A stretch of DNA of 64,000 nucleotides from Tyto alba (taxonomy: Eukaryota; Chordata; Aves; Strigiformes; Tytonidae). The notes beneath the pieces were generated by a model. The model made no database searches and was not told where the DNA came from. It was given only the letters and a program-made list of their open reading frames with translations. Below, piece after piece: positions 30,704 to 43,335 of this stretch; the first letter of the stretch is position 1, and each line of letters begins with the position of its first letter. A program made the position numbers and the translations under genes. The stretch is taken from contig NW_024881327.1 in assembly GCF_018691265.1 (NCBI RefSeq), forward strand, positions 21,755,936 to 21,819,935, written 5' to 3'.

Positions 30704-33425
30704 GCAGAGAAATGCTATGAAACTGAAGCGTTTCTCCAGGGCTGATTGTGCAAGAGTAAAAGAAAAGAGCTAAGGACATGGAAAGTTTCGGGCTCATAAG
30801 GATCAGCAAATAATAAAAGGGACAGGTCTTACAAGAGTTTTTTTCCAATTGAAAAAAACAGGGATGTGACAACTTCTCACTGACTGCACAGTAACTTTAA
30901 AAAACCTAATCTAGCTGTAAATTACTCTGCTTTTGTGCAGGTGGCAGTTTAGCCATGAAGTTCACTGCAAACTAATTTACCTTGCAGAGATTATCCTGAA
31001 CAGTTGCTGGTAAATGATTTTTTGCAGAGGCATTAAGCTTTAAGCAGAAAGGTAGCAAATACACTGTTGACAGTCATTCCACACAACAACTATTGTGGAG
31101 TATGTTCATGAAGACAAAAAAAAAAAAAAAAAGTGGAGATAGAAATAAATAGCAGAACAGAGAGCTGGAGAGTAGTCAAGCAACGTAATGTTAGTCTGTT
31201 TGAACAATTTAAACAATTTTTCATCTCTTTTTGCATTTAGTCAATAAGATGTCCCTCTACATTTGATCATCTATGTTCAGTTCAGTCCTAAGGTAATGTC
31301 TTCTAGATAATCATATGTATTATTCACCACTATATCCAGTCAGCTCCAGAGAGGAAAATAGAAGAGAAAAGATGGAGAAAATAAGCAATTAGAGTTGTAC
31401 AGAGCATGAAGTTGTACTAAACCACGGACAGGTCCCAGGAGCTTCATGGCATTGTGGTAAGTTAAAGCTAGACAACAAAAATATTTGAACAGAGGAGAAA
31501 AGTGGTTAAGTGACCAGGAGAGAAAAATGTTGAGGGTAACACAGCAAAGTCAAGCAGTAGATTATAGTAATGAGATCCATGTTGTTACTGTAAAATGGGA
31601 TTTTTATGTCTAAACTTAATACTCTTTACCACAAAAACCAACTCACTTGGGTGGCATCCCTGGTTGCCATCCTATCACTTTTGCTTCTTCCCTCCTGCTA
31701 TCTTATCTCCAATGACCCAATGTCCTTCTCATGCTTCCTGCTGTATGAATTGCTCTGCAGGAGTGGAACACTTTCCTCTGCTCATAACCTAAGTAGTGCC
31801 GCCAGTCTGGTAACCCTAATAAATAAAAAGGACAGAACATGTTCTAGGCTAAAATTCCGCCTCATCTGCAGTTTGAAGTTGAAGTAAAATTTTAATCTGA
31901 GATAGTGTTTTACATTTATGGGTGGGTGGAATGCTGCTGTGCTGGAGAAAAAATATCTCCCTCCCTAAGGACACCTTTTACAGTTTAAGAATGAAAGAAA
32001 TGGGACAGTGATGGGGCTGTATGAAAGAATACATCCTCAAGATTTCATAACTTTTGAGCTGATAGCACAACAGAGTGAATCAACATTAAACTGCTCCATA
32101 AAAAAAAAAAAACAAAAAACAAAAAAACAAAAATCTACTGAAGTAAAATAGTCATATACTGCAATTTCGTAGACTACTTCACTAAATCTGGGCAGTGCTG
32201 TTTCATAGGATGCATACAGAAATGATATTTGAAAGGCCAGTCTTCACTGTTTCATGGTTGTAAAAATCAGAGACAAAACAAAGATAAGGACACTTGATTT
32301 GAGCAGTCTCATTACGAGTTTGATTTGGCATTTTTTATGTTCATGAAACACCACCGACTGAATTGTAATCGGTGTTTAGGATTTTTTTAAATGTCTGAAA
32401 GTATGTAATGATATGACTTCCAAGAAAGATATGACAGTGGAAAACAACCTCTCTCCAGCAAATGCTGTTGAAATGTAGAGTAGGGGAAAAAGGGCTGATT
32501 ATGTTTCTATGCTGAGCTAGCACCTTCCTTGCACAAAGAGAAGTACCTCCTCAAGTAATATGGCATTTCTATATAACTGCACATCATTTTACAGCATGGA
32601 AACTGAATCATATCCTGATGCCAATTTTAACATTTAAAAGCACGCATAAAAGGGCTTTCCACTATTATTTACAGTCCTTGAAATGGTTGAGGACATTTTG
32701 AGTGAAAAGATGCTTAAAATGAGTATAAAAGGGATGGTTTCATGATGACAGAATTGCCATAGGCCTGCCCTGGGTTAAGGACATGTTTAAATGCTAATAT
32801 GTAGAGTACTGTGTAAATATATCCCCCCTTATTCCTCCCTTTACAGTTCATTCAGTAGAGGTGCCCAGTAGAGATCCCCAGATTTGCACATTTAAGAAGT
32901 AAGAGCCAAGTGTTTTTTGGTTGAGAGACTGTGAATCTGAATTTCTCCTTCAGCATATAGGATAAGGCTCCCCTGTTTAAAGAAGTTTTTGACTGATGTG
33001 ACTGCATATTATTTGATTGTGGATTTAATCTTATGCTAAACAAATTATATGAAAATATTAATGCAGTTGTTTTCGTATGTGCATTCTCCTTATTCCTCTA
33101 AAAACTTTGATGTATATACATTAACACAAATGATTTTTGAGACAGTTTGGCTTTTTTTCCACTGCAGAGCGTATGTATTCACATGCCAAACAGAGAATGA
33201 GAATTAAATTCCTACTGTATTTTCTAGAGCACCACCTGTTCCTCTCATAAGTCCAGTTCTAAATAACTATAGTTTGCCAGCAGAAATTGAATGGAAGAAA
33301 CAGAAAAGGTCAAATTTCAAGCTTATCGATAAGCCTAGTTAATAGTCCTCAGAATTTATCCCTAAGGCCTAAATGTGCAGGCAACTACATTGTACAGAGG
33401 AACTGAAAAGATTTTAAATGCCCTA

Positions 33426-33427
<2 letters not shown>
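30704..33427. other. AT-rich non-coding stretch
   Basis: No supported gene. It contains a 17-base A run at about 31116-31132 and an A-rich CAAAAAA tract at about 32099-32135. A 14-bp perfect palindrome GCTTATCGATAAGC is at 33321-33334. Two overlapping small frames at 31595-31887 (+) are hydrophobic by chance composition. Confidence 0.65.

Positions 33428-33471
<44 letters not shown>
33428..33471. repeat. Compound (AC)15(AT)7 microsatellite
   Basis: Fifteen AC units pass directly into seven AT units without interruption. It is a typical compound dinucleotide repeat, potentially polymorphic. Confidence 0.95.
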
Positions 33472-36400
33472 TCACTTGTATTACATAACTCCCTTCTAAG
33501 TGTTCTATTTTATTCCCTGAAGGATTTGGTAATAATTTTTCTTCACATGTGTTTCTTTTTCATTATAAAGATTTGATGAATTGGTCGGGGAAGAGAACAC
33601 TGCAAGGTGACTTAGGCAGCTATTCATACAGCTTGAGTTTTGACTATTCAGTGGAAGTTCACACTTAGTAATTTGCATAAGAAACCTGTGGATATGAATA
33701 TGTCTATAAATTGTTCTTTCAGCCAACATGAATAATGGTTTGCAACATTGTACAAATAGGTGAAAATCAGTTCTGCATAAAGCCCAAGCTTTAGAAAAAG
33801 GCTTAAGGTCAGATTCAAACAGTGCATAAGCCTCATATATAGTAAATCTCACCCAGATAAAAATATCCCAGTTGAATCTGACTAATAATCTTGTCAAGCT
33901 CAGTAGTCTAAAATATTGAGCTTAGTCCTTCACTTGGAATGAGTGTTGTATTTGATGCAGGTAGTTAGAAAATTTCTCTGTTGTATCAGTGTTTCTTCTC
34001 TTGTCCCAGTGGGATGTAAGAGTGACATTTCACAGACTAGAACATGCAAGTATAACTTATTCCCTGGTCAACAGCCTCTTGCCATGATAACATTTTATCA
34101 CTAATCATTATTTTTGTTACACATATTTCATTTTAAAATCTTCCATTCTTCTATTGAAACAATACAAATATTCTTGTGGACCAAGATTGTAAATGAGCAC
34201 ACTCTAGTTTGAGATCTAATTTTTTTTATTTGAAATCATTGTTTTTTTACCAATAATATCCAAAAGCAAATTTTTCACTCCCAAAAAGTAATTTAAGAAA
34301 CAACAGCTGCAACAGCTATGACTTTCCTTATCATTCTTTACACCAAGACATAACAAAGTATTTACTTCAACAATTTTGATTCATTTAAGAATTTAGCTGA
34401 GCTTTATATTTTTAAAAGATATCTTTTTTTTTTAATATTTTTTGAAAGATGCATAAATTTAGATACATTCACTGGCTGAAATGCAAACATTATTATTTTG
34501 CCTTTTAAAACTTAGTACAGTGATGGTCATATTTTATTCTTTCAAAGAACTCACAAGTTTAAAAAACCTGACATGCAAATATGAATAATTCAATAGTACC
34601 ATATAATTTTAAATCAAGTACTAAAATACTAAACAATCACACCAAGTGATTTGATATTCTGTGCTCAATGGTAGTACTATGTATATGTGCAGAGATACAT
34701 TGTATTATAATTGTGAAATGCATTTTTAGTCAGAGAAAGCATGAAGTGGCTTTTCATTCTAACCTCAGACTTTTCAAAAGCTGAATCTTATGGTGAGTTT
34801 TGTGATGCCTCTTCTTGGACCCTGAGATTAAATTTGCCCAGGCCAAGAATTCTTCAGTTGAGAAATGTGATTATGAAGTCTTAACTGAACTCTCCCACAT
34901 AAATTTTAAATTTTTATCTAATAATTTTGCATACGCTATGTATTTGTGTAGGGAAAGAATATTATACCATGTGACAAACAGAAAATAAGTGGAATTATGT
35001 AATACTATTGTTGCTAACTTCATGTTGCTTCACCACACTGTCATTGTCTTTAGTATGGCAGAGGCTACATCCGATCAGTCTAAATAATGATATTTTGGCT
35101 GGCATCAGCTGTTAATTCAAAGACCACTGTTAATGATATACTCCTACTTGCAGGAGTTCAAGTAATACTTCAAGTCTGAATAATTACTTCACAGGGTCAT
35201 CACACCTTGCCTTTCTAACTTCTCTGGTGGAAGAGGAAATGGCATCTGCTTTTGCAGGCCTTATTTTAGATGTATCATTAAACTTTTTTATTCATATCTC
35301 ATGTAAACAAAAGGTAGTATATGCGATTTTTAAAAGGTGATTTTTTTTTTTTTTTTTTTTATAAAAGGAAGCTATTTTAATCTAATTGTATACAGGGTAT
35401 TTCACTGGGTATAAGTCATAAAACGCAGGCTGCCAGTGGGCAGCTTCACATCTATTATTCTTCAGTGATTTACCTGCCATGAAAGAGTTGATAAGTTCAC
35501 ACAGAGAAGGTGAGAAGTAAGACCTATAAAGTCTAAATGAAAACTTTGTAAGGCATAAAAAAAAAGATCCTTTTTCAATCATTGAGCCCGTCTCATGAAG
35601 GTTGACTTTTATATGATGGATGAACATGGACCACTACCCTTTACTTTAGTATACCCATGTCAGACTACCTCATACAGAGCAGTTTTCCTGATTAGTCCGC
35701 CTTATGGAGACAGATGTCTCCCATTCTGGTTAGCGGCCTATCTTATGGTGACAAAACGTTCAAGTTCTAGTCCCAATAACTGAAGTAAGCAACTGCCTGG
35801 AGGCTGAAGTGTGAAATAAAGTGCAACAAGCATCTCATCTGAGTAAATATTTTTTCTTTATAAAGTGTTTTCTTGTTTATTTATTGAATTTGGAGTCGTG
35901 GGGAAAATTTGAGGACAATTTCAGGAACTTTTTAGAAAAATTACATTGCTGCAATCCAGCACCCATAAAACAACACTTTCCTTTTCTATTGGAGAAAACT
36001 GGAAATTATGAGTGAAAGCATCGATAGTAATTTGGATTGGGAAAACAGGGATGGTCCTGGATACTTCAATACATTGGGTTTATCCATTGCCCAGTCCTTC
36101 ATCATCAGGTGGAATGCATGATGCTGTTGCATCTATTTTGCATCTCCTTTACAAGAATTTCACTCTCTGGCTCTGGAACACACTGTTTATACAAATTATT
36201 TAGCAATTTTTAGCAGCCAAATTCTGACAAATTGTAACAACTACAGGGGAAAAAGAAGGGATTATGAGGACAGAGACAGATACTTTGCTGAACTTGGAGG
36301 TGCTGTAGTTATCATACCAAATACTTTTGTTTTAAAGCCTAGGGGTACCATTCTTCCCAACTAGGTCTAAATTATCAAATCTGTCTGTAGTCAAATGAAA

Positions 36401-39400
36401 TCTTACCTTTAAGCCTAAGTGTGGCCACAGACTTACAGCTAGTATATTTCAGTAATAAAAAAAAAAAAAGCTTGTTGGTATGAAGCTGAATTACTATGGG
36501 TTTTTCTCATTTCTAGTTACATCAAAACTTTGATTTATTTCCAAAAAGATAGTTGCAACTTTTTTTCTCCCCAAAATACTATCTTTCTGAATATGTGCAT
36601 CATTTAAACAAATGAAGAATGTAGCTATGTTAAAAAGAAAAAAAAAAACAACAACCCTGTTTCTGTTGGTAATATATTTTCTGCTCTAACATCTCTGAGA
36701 GCTTTGTTGGACTGTTGAAGTGGATTAGATGATGACTTGGAAATTTCAGTTACATAATGAGTTCAGCACAACAAGTTTCTGAGGGTCACTGGGAAAATAT
36801 TTATCATCTTTTAAAATTATCAGTTTAATCTCAAATACTCTTATAGGAGGAATCTGCTAGAAACTTTACTAGCTACTGAACCTTATTTCTATTTGATAAC
36901 ATCCCTGAAAGAGTTCAAAGAGAAGGTCAAATACACAGTAACTACAAGTCACTGCAATTTTCGTGAGACTGGTGCACAAAGAAGTACACTTAAGGAAAGA
37001 AAGGAAAAAGAAAAAAGTCTGGAGCTGAGCAGGAAATATCTGTTTCTATCCTAGGGGCATTTTTGAAATTGCAAATATTTTTTCCTGTCATGGATTGGAG
37101 CAAAAAGTCAATAGCTCAATTTTTTTTCTGAATCCTAGAATCAGATAAATTGATGTGGGTCAAACACTATATATGTATTATATGTATATTTGTGTGTCTG
37201 TGTGTACACACATATGTACTACATTATTTTCCTATGATTTCAACAAGAACCATGTCGTCACTGCAGGCTCCTGAACATAGAACCTTGCAGCAAAAACAAA
37301 GAAGAAAAGGGCAGGATGAAGAAGCAGAGCTGCTAGCAGAGGAAACAGGACACTTCAGGGCCAGGAGGGTGGTCTCAGATGCTGCCTATAGCCAGTGGAG
37401 GCCTGGGTCATTTTGAGAGCAGCTTGGTGTAGGAATCTGATCTGATTTTGGGTACATGACCCAAAAAAAGATCCCTTCCCATCCCCTCTTGTGTATCAGA
37501 GCAACATTTGACTTTCAATACTACATTAAACCATAATTATTTGGTGTGATAAAATCTTGAATTCCTCAGCTTTCTTTAACACTATAGTAATATTAAAATT
37601 ATACCTTGGCAAAGGGCAGTTAAATGTATGTGGCAGAATTAGTGAAAATGGTTGATTTGATACCAAACAGCTATTAAAAATATTTAAACATAAAATGTGT
37701 TTTATTTCATAATAGCTCACTATTGCTAATCTATCTATCATAATTTATTAGAGGCATTTTGATGATTATCCACTGAGGAAGAAACCAGGTGTGCCAAATA
37801 ACATAAGCAAGGTCCATGTTCAAGACAAAAGAAGTGGCATCGTTGGGAAAAGCTGAGACGTGGAATGAAATAGTAAAATAACAGTAATAAGTCTTCATGA
37901 AGATATGTTACAGCATGAAGACAAAGATTTCTCACAGATCCAATCTTAAAGGAGTTTTGAAAATGAAGCATTAAATTTTTCAGAATTACACCATATGCAG
38001 TGTTTATTGTTCTTGGAAGTATCAAGCAAGAAGCTCACTACTATGATACAATTAAAGAACCAGTAGAGAGTATTTTCCAGGAGCAAGACTGCTTGATAAA
38101 ATGCAAGTCTTTGCTAAATAGAAGAGGAAAGCGTCAGCAGCCACAGTGAAATTCCAAAAGTTCAGTGGGTCCTGTGAAACAAAATGTTCTTGCTTCAAGC
38201 CTAGGGGAATAAAAGATCTATCATCTTGATAACCATGCCTATGCCTTGTGGCATTTCCAGGAAATGATACAGCTTGAAGAGAAACTATTTCACAGTTATC
38301 CATCATTTTTCTAAAAGCCAAAATTTCCATATGCTTTTTTTTCACCTTTCTCTCTCCCATTGTTTTCCCCTTCTATGTTTCTTCTCTATTTTCTTTCTTC
38401 ACATTCAGTTATTTCTCCTTGTTTCTCTTTCTCTTGTTTGCTCTTTCTATTTGTATCTCTTTAGAATAGATTATACAAAGCACAGATATTGCCCTATTAA
38501 TGAAGTCTACACACATTATATTGCTTGATACAGACAGGAATAAGAATACTGCATAAATACAATAAAACTTTAACATAAACTCTGTAGAGGTTTTGCTCAA
38601 TTTTTTTTTTTTTTTTTTTTTTTTTAGGGAAAGGGGAATTCAGCTACATTTTATGTATGTATGCATATTTGCACATGTTTACATATATACAAATAATTTT
38701 TTTATTATATGGCTTGCCAGACGGCTGATTCCTCAGATTGTGAGGCAAATACAGTAATCCATCAATTAGCAATTGAATTAATCAGATCTAACTTCATGGA
38801 AAAAAAAAAAAAAAAAAGACAACTTACGGTTTTCTAAATAGAGGTTCAAGCCATAAGCTAATTTTGGAAGTGTTTAAGTACCTCAGTTTCATACTGTTTT
38901 TGTTATGAGTTTTTTTCTTTGTGGGTTTTTTTTTTGAGAAAAAGTCTTGCTCATCAACAAAATAAGACTAGCTAAATACTGTTTAAACTCCTAGGAGATG
39001 AGATTTTTTCCAAGTCTCTTAATTATCCAGACATTCTTGCAGCCATGAATGTGGTTCTTAAGCCAAACAAAAGTCTAGAATCAAAATAGCATGAGAACTG
39101 TACAGTCTCTTTACGTATTGGTTGATGGTGTTTTCAAGCTTCATACTTGGTGAAGATTAGGAACATGCTGCCTGATTTACAGGTAAGTCTTAATGGCCTG
39201 TTTTACAGGTAGCAAGAGTTGTTATTTAAGCATTTAGTTTCTTACATCAGTAAATGAAGCTAGGACCTTCTACAAAAAAATAAAATCTTTGCCTCTGTCA
39301 GCCTCTGCAGGTCTGGTTACCAAGTTATCAAGTTACCCAACATACCTTAGTTTAGGCTTGATTTTAGCAGTAAAACCCAAAGAGTTATTGAATGAAGGAG

Positions 39401-42400
39401 AATCACAAGTTGGAAGGGGGTGGCTTTCCTCCTTTTTGACATTTTTAATATCTAATCAACAAAATATAGGCCTTAAAATTACTTAATGATATTACCTCCA
39501 GCAATATTCGTTTTAATTTTAATAAAATCTCTGAAGCTTCAATGGTTTCTTGAAATATATTATGATGAATTTGTATGTATGCGTTTGCATGTGGAAAAAG
39601 AAGGTTGCAGGCAAATGGAAGAGATTCAATAAAATGTGGTTTAAATATTATAAGGCTTGCTTTTATATCCTCTAAAATATACATCTAAAATTCAATACCA
39701 ACAAAATAAAGTATATTTACATCAACAGATTCACCTGTTCACACCTTGTAGTCTAAATGAGGATGATTCTCCATAGGATTCTCCCTTTTTTTTTCAATTT
39801 ACTGGGGAGCTAACACAACCAGCTTAGACTTGGCAGGTTAACTTTTAGATCAATATGTTTAGTAATATCAGAAAAAAGTTCTGATGGAAATCGGTCAGGG
39901 TCTTCCTACAGAATGGAATGTGGAGTTTGCTATATAAGAAAAAAGGAAAATTAAGTATTCCTCTTTCTTTAACATTGTCAGAAGCTTAGATGGGAGGAAT
40001 TGTCCCCTGAGAAACTGCTTGAATCTGTAAGTACTCCACTGTGATCTAAGAGTATCTCACCACTTTGTATAACATGACATGAGCCTCTGGTAGCATAAAA
40101 TACTGAAAAACACCCCTCATCTTCATGGAGAAACACAACACATTTAAAATAAATTAAGTGTGGGTTGAGCACTCTGCCAAGAGACAACATCCCTAATTGA
40201 CAGCTGCTGTTACAGCAGAGAAGGTTGATTAGGGATGAGAGAGTAGTAATTCTCCACAGAAAGGAACTGTCTGATATTATTAAAAATTACCTGCTTGTCA
40301 CAGATGTTCACTCTGCTTATTTTTATCATGAGTTTGAGTTTGAAAGACTGGAATCCAAATTTATCATTACCCAACACACAAAGAATGTTTTTGGCAGACA
40401 TTTGTACATTATCAGCAGAAAATGAACTAAAATGCTTGACAAGTTGTAAAAATTCAGAGTAATATATGAAGGTGTTTGTAAGAGCAGCTTTTCTCCCAGT
40501 ATTTTCTGATGGAGACAGCATTAGCATGCCATAACACTGGAGAAAAATGGGGGAAAATCCTCAGGCAAGAATAAGGAATAAGGTTGTAAAAGAAGAAACA
40601 GATTTAGTGAAACAAAATAAAAAGCTATCTTTGATAGTAAAAAAAAGTTGGAAGAATTTTGTAAAAAACATTTAGAACCAGATATACATACTTTTGAGTT
40701 GTGCTTCAGGGAAAGTCAATATTACTTTTTAAGATAATATTCATCAGTAATGACAGCAAAACCTGTCTTCCTCCCATTCTCATGCTTATTCTTTTTACAA
40801 GTTGATCATTTTTTAACTTCGCTTGGAAGGTTACATCCCAACGTCACTAAAAAATAATGCAAAGACATTTTCCCTAATGGCCATTGACCATAAGTCTAAG
40901 AATTGTATGACTCTGTACCTTTTGCTTATAGTGAAGGCACTGCATAATGTGCAAGTGTTCTCTTTCACTGAACGATGTCAAAATCTAAAAAGAAAAATAG
41001 TGCGATTTAGAAAGTCTAAGAATAAACAAAAGACAATAAAATGAAAACTAAAGGATATCAAAGGATAACAAGGGTATTTCAAAGTCTGTGACACAGCTTT
41101 CTGACAAAAATAGGAGTAAAGAAGAAATACCCTAAAATATTTTCATTTTAAACTTATCTTGCATGTGAACATTATCATCTGATGAGCTGCCAAAATGCTA
41201 GAATATAGACACATTTCTGTTCCTCTTCAGTGCCTATTTAAAAGCTTAAAACATTTTGAATGGAGGCCTCCGTCAATGTTTCAGACTCCTGATGCTGACT
41301 AGTATTGAAGCACCTTTTTCTTCTTCATATACCGGCTGCATCTGCTACTCCATCTGCACTTCTCTCAACTTGCAGAGATGAGAAGGAGGTTACTAACAGT
41401 AAAGCAGAAGAGTTTCTTTATGTGGCTTAGCTTTTTCTCCACCCCATGAAAACCAGAAATGCCTATGAGTGACAAGTTTTAGTTGAGTATCTGGGTAGTC
41501 AGTAAACTCCTCATAAAAAACAGAATAAACCAAAGTCTGGTACTTAGCATCAGATATTTTTTTTTTTTTTTAAGTGTTACAGCCTACCTAGTCCCATTTA
41601 AGAAATATTTAGCTTTTTCAAAGTTATTTTGATATAGTAGGTGTAAAAACAGTCAGAACCCCTGCAGACTTCAAAGTCTTAAACATTAAAGATGTTTAAT
41701 TATGTAGAGCCATATATGTATTCTAATTACAGTGAATTACTTTGAGTTACTTGTGATTTACATCAATGTCATTAAGAACAGAAACTGGATCACTGAGGCT
41801 GTTATCATTCTCCTTTTGAAGCTGATAGCAAAACTCGCATCAATTTAAAAAGATACAGCCTTTTTTAAAAAATAAACAATATAGTAAGATAGCCAGAAGT
41901 GACAAATAGAAACTGTTGATATTAACAAACTAATTGTAAAATACAATTTTTCTATACCAAAAAAATATCACTGAATATAGCTTTGGAAAACCCCAAAAGA
42001 TAAATTTTACTCAATTCAGTACTGTTACAAAAAACAGCCTATTCCAGCAAAAAACACGGTTGTTCCTTGCACCAGTTGAAACAGCACTAACATAGTATAA
42101 TATTGCAGACATAATAATAGGTCTGTATATTTGACATGGGTAAAAAAGTCCACCTAAAATAAGATGAGAGCTCATGATTTAAGGGGTTTTTTAAAGTATA
42201 TTGTTCAAGCATTTATCACAGCAGTGAATAAACCCACTGCTCTATAATGGGAAATTAAAAATTAAGTTTATTTGCCTTTCATCTAACTTTATAATCAAGA
42301 ATAAACATAATTAGAGGTCCCAAAGGCTTGTATAACAATATTTCATGAGAGACAGATATGAAGAACACCAACAACAAGAAACTTCCAGGAATGTGTGAGC

Positions 42401-43195
42401 GATAAATCAGAATACTATTACTCTCTTGTTTGTATGCTCAGACATTTCATTTGGATACCCAAGTGAGAAGTTATGGTAAACTCTGCATATTTGGAGAGAG
42501 TGATTTTGTATACTCCTTTTTAGTTATTTGAGCATTTAAACTATATACACTTTGCTCCCCACTCAAAATGATGAATTTGTATCCCTACTTCACTCTAGTA
42601 TTTGGTGAAAAAAGTATGCTTTAATTATGTAGTGTTCAGTAAGGGAACACATTCAAAAGTCTTTATTATGAAATACTATAGTGGTGAAAATTTAGAAAAT
42701 TATGGTCATTAAAAGATCACTAGAAACAACTTGTCTATTTTTCTGAGATTACAACTTTATTGGTACTTCCATGACCTGTAGCCAGCCAGAGAGCAGCCAC
42801 AGCACATTGCAGAAATCTGAAAGTTACTTTGTGCTGTAACTTTTCTCCAGACAATTTATTCCGCTTCAGCTCAGGGCAGAAAAAGAATAGAAAATTGGTG
42901 TGATCAGGTAGATCTTTTACAATGGATAACAGCTTTTCCCTAGCAAAAGCCAGTTCTAACATTGACATTCCAGGAGTTGCAATCAAAGTAAAAAGTGAAA
43001 CAATAGTTGCTAAAGAGTCTACTGTAGCTGAATTTCCTCCACCATTTTAAGTTTAACTTTCCTGGTACAATATCAAATTGTGTAATGTCTATGTTTAGTT
43101 TGTGAACCTGATCGGAAGTTATAAACTTAAATGTCTTTTTCTGGTTTTAAAGGATGAATTCAACTGTTACATATTATATCCTATATAGTAAATGT
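33472..43195. other. AT-rich non-coding stretch
   Basis: No supported gene. The longest frame outside repeats in the whole window is here: 130 codons at 33505-33897 (-), no recognisable domain. An 83-codon frame at 42735-42986 (-) is also unassigned. Low-complexity tracts: T20 at 35341-35360, T25 at 38601-38625, A18 at 38800-38817, and T-rich tracts at about 41560-41573. Alternating TG/TA sequence lies at about 37170-37215. Confidence 0.65.
38601..38625. repeat. Poly-T tract (25 T)
   Basis: An uninterrupted T run followed by AGGGAAAGGGG. As poly-A on the - strand it has no polyadenylation signal upstream in the expected place. Confidence 0.88.
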
Positions 43196-43335
43196 AGCTG
43201 TATAAATATATTAAAAATATATCTATTGAAAGACATATGCATAAAAAGCCACATATATATTATATATGTATATTCTATACTATACATATTTTATATGATA
43301 TAGTTATACTATACACTATATTTTAGATACAATTA
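43196..43335. repeat. TA-rich low-complexity segment
   Basis: Almost pure A/T with many TATA, ATATAT and TATAC steps, including TATATATTATATATGTATAT at 43254-43273. It has local self-complementarity but no clean unit size. Confidence 0.8.

Noticed and set aside
33321..33334. GCTTATCGATAAGC palindrome beside HindIII/ClaI-type sites, suggesting vector sequence
   Set aside because: The flanks are ordinary AT-rich genomic DNA with no other vector-like sequence.
36714..36760. GTGGATTAGATGATGACTTG, similar to the 3' UTR of CR1
   Set aside because: Only about 20 bases match loosely, with no octamer tail and no coding part; chance is a sufficient explanation.
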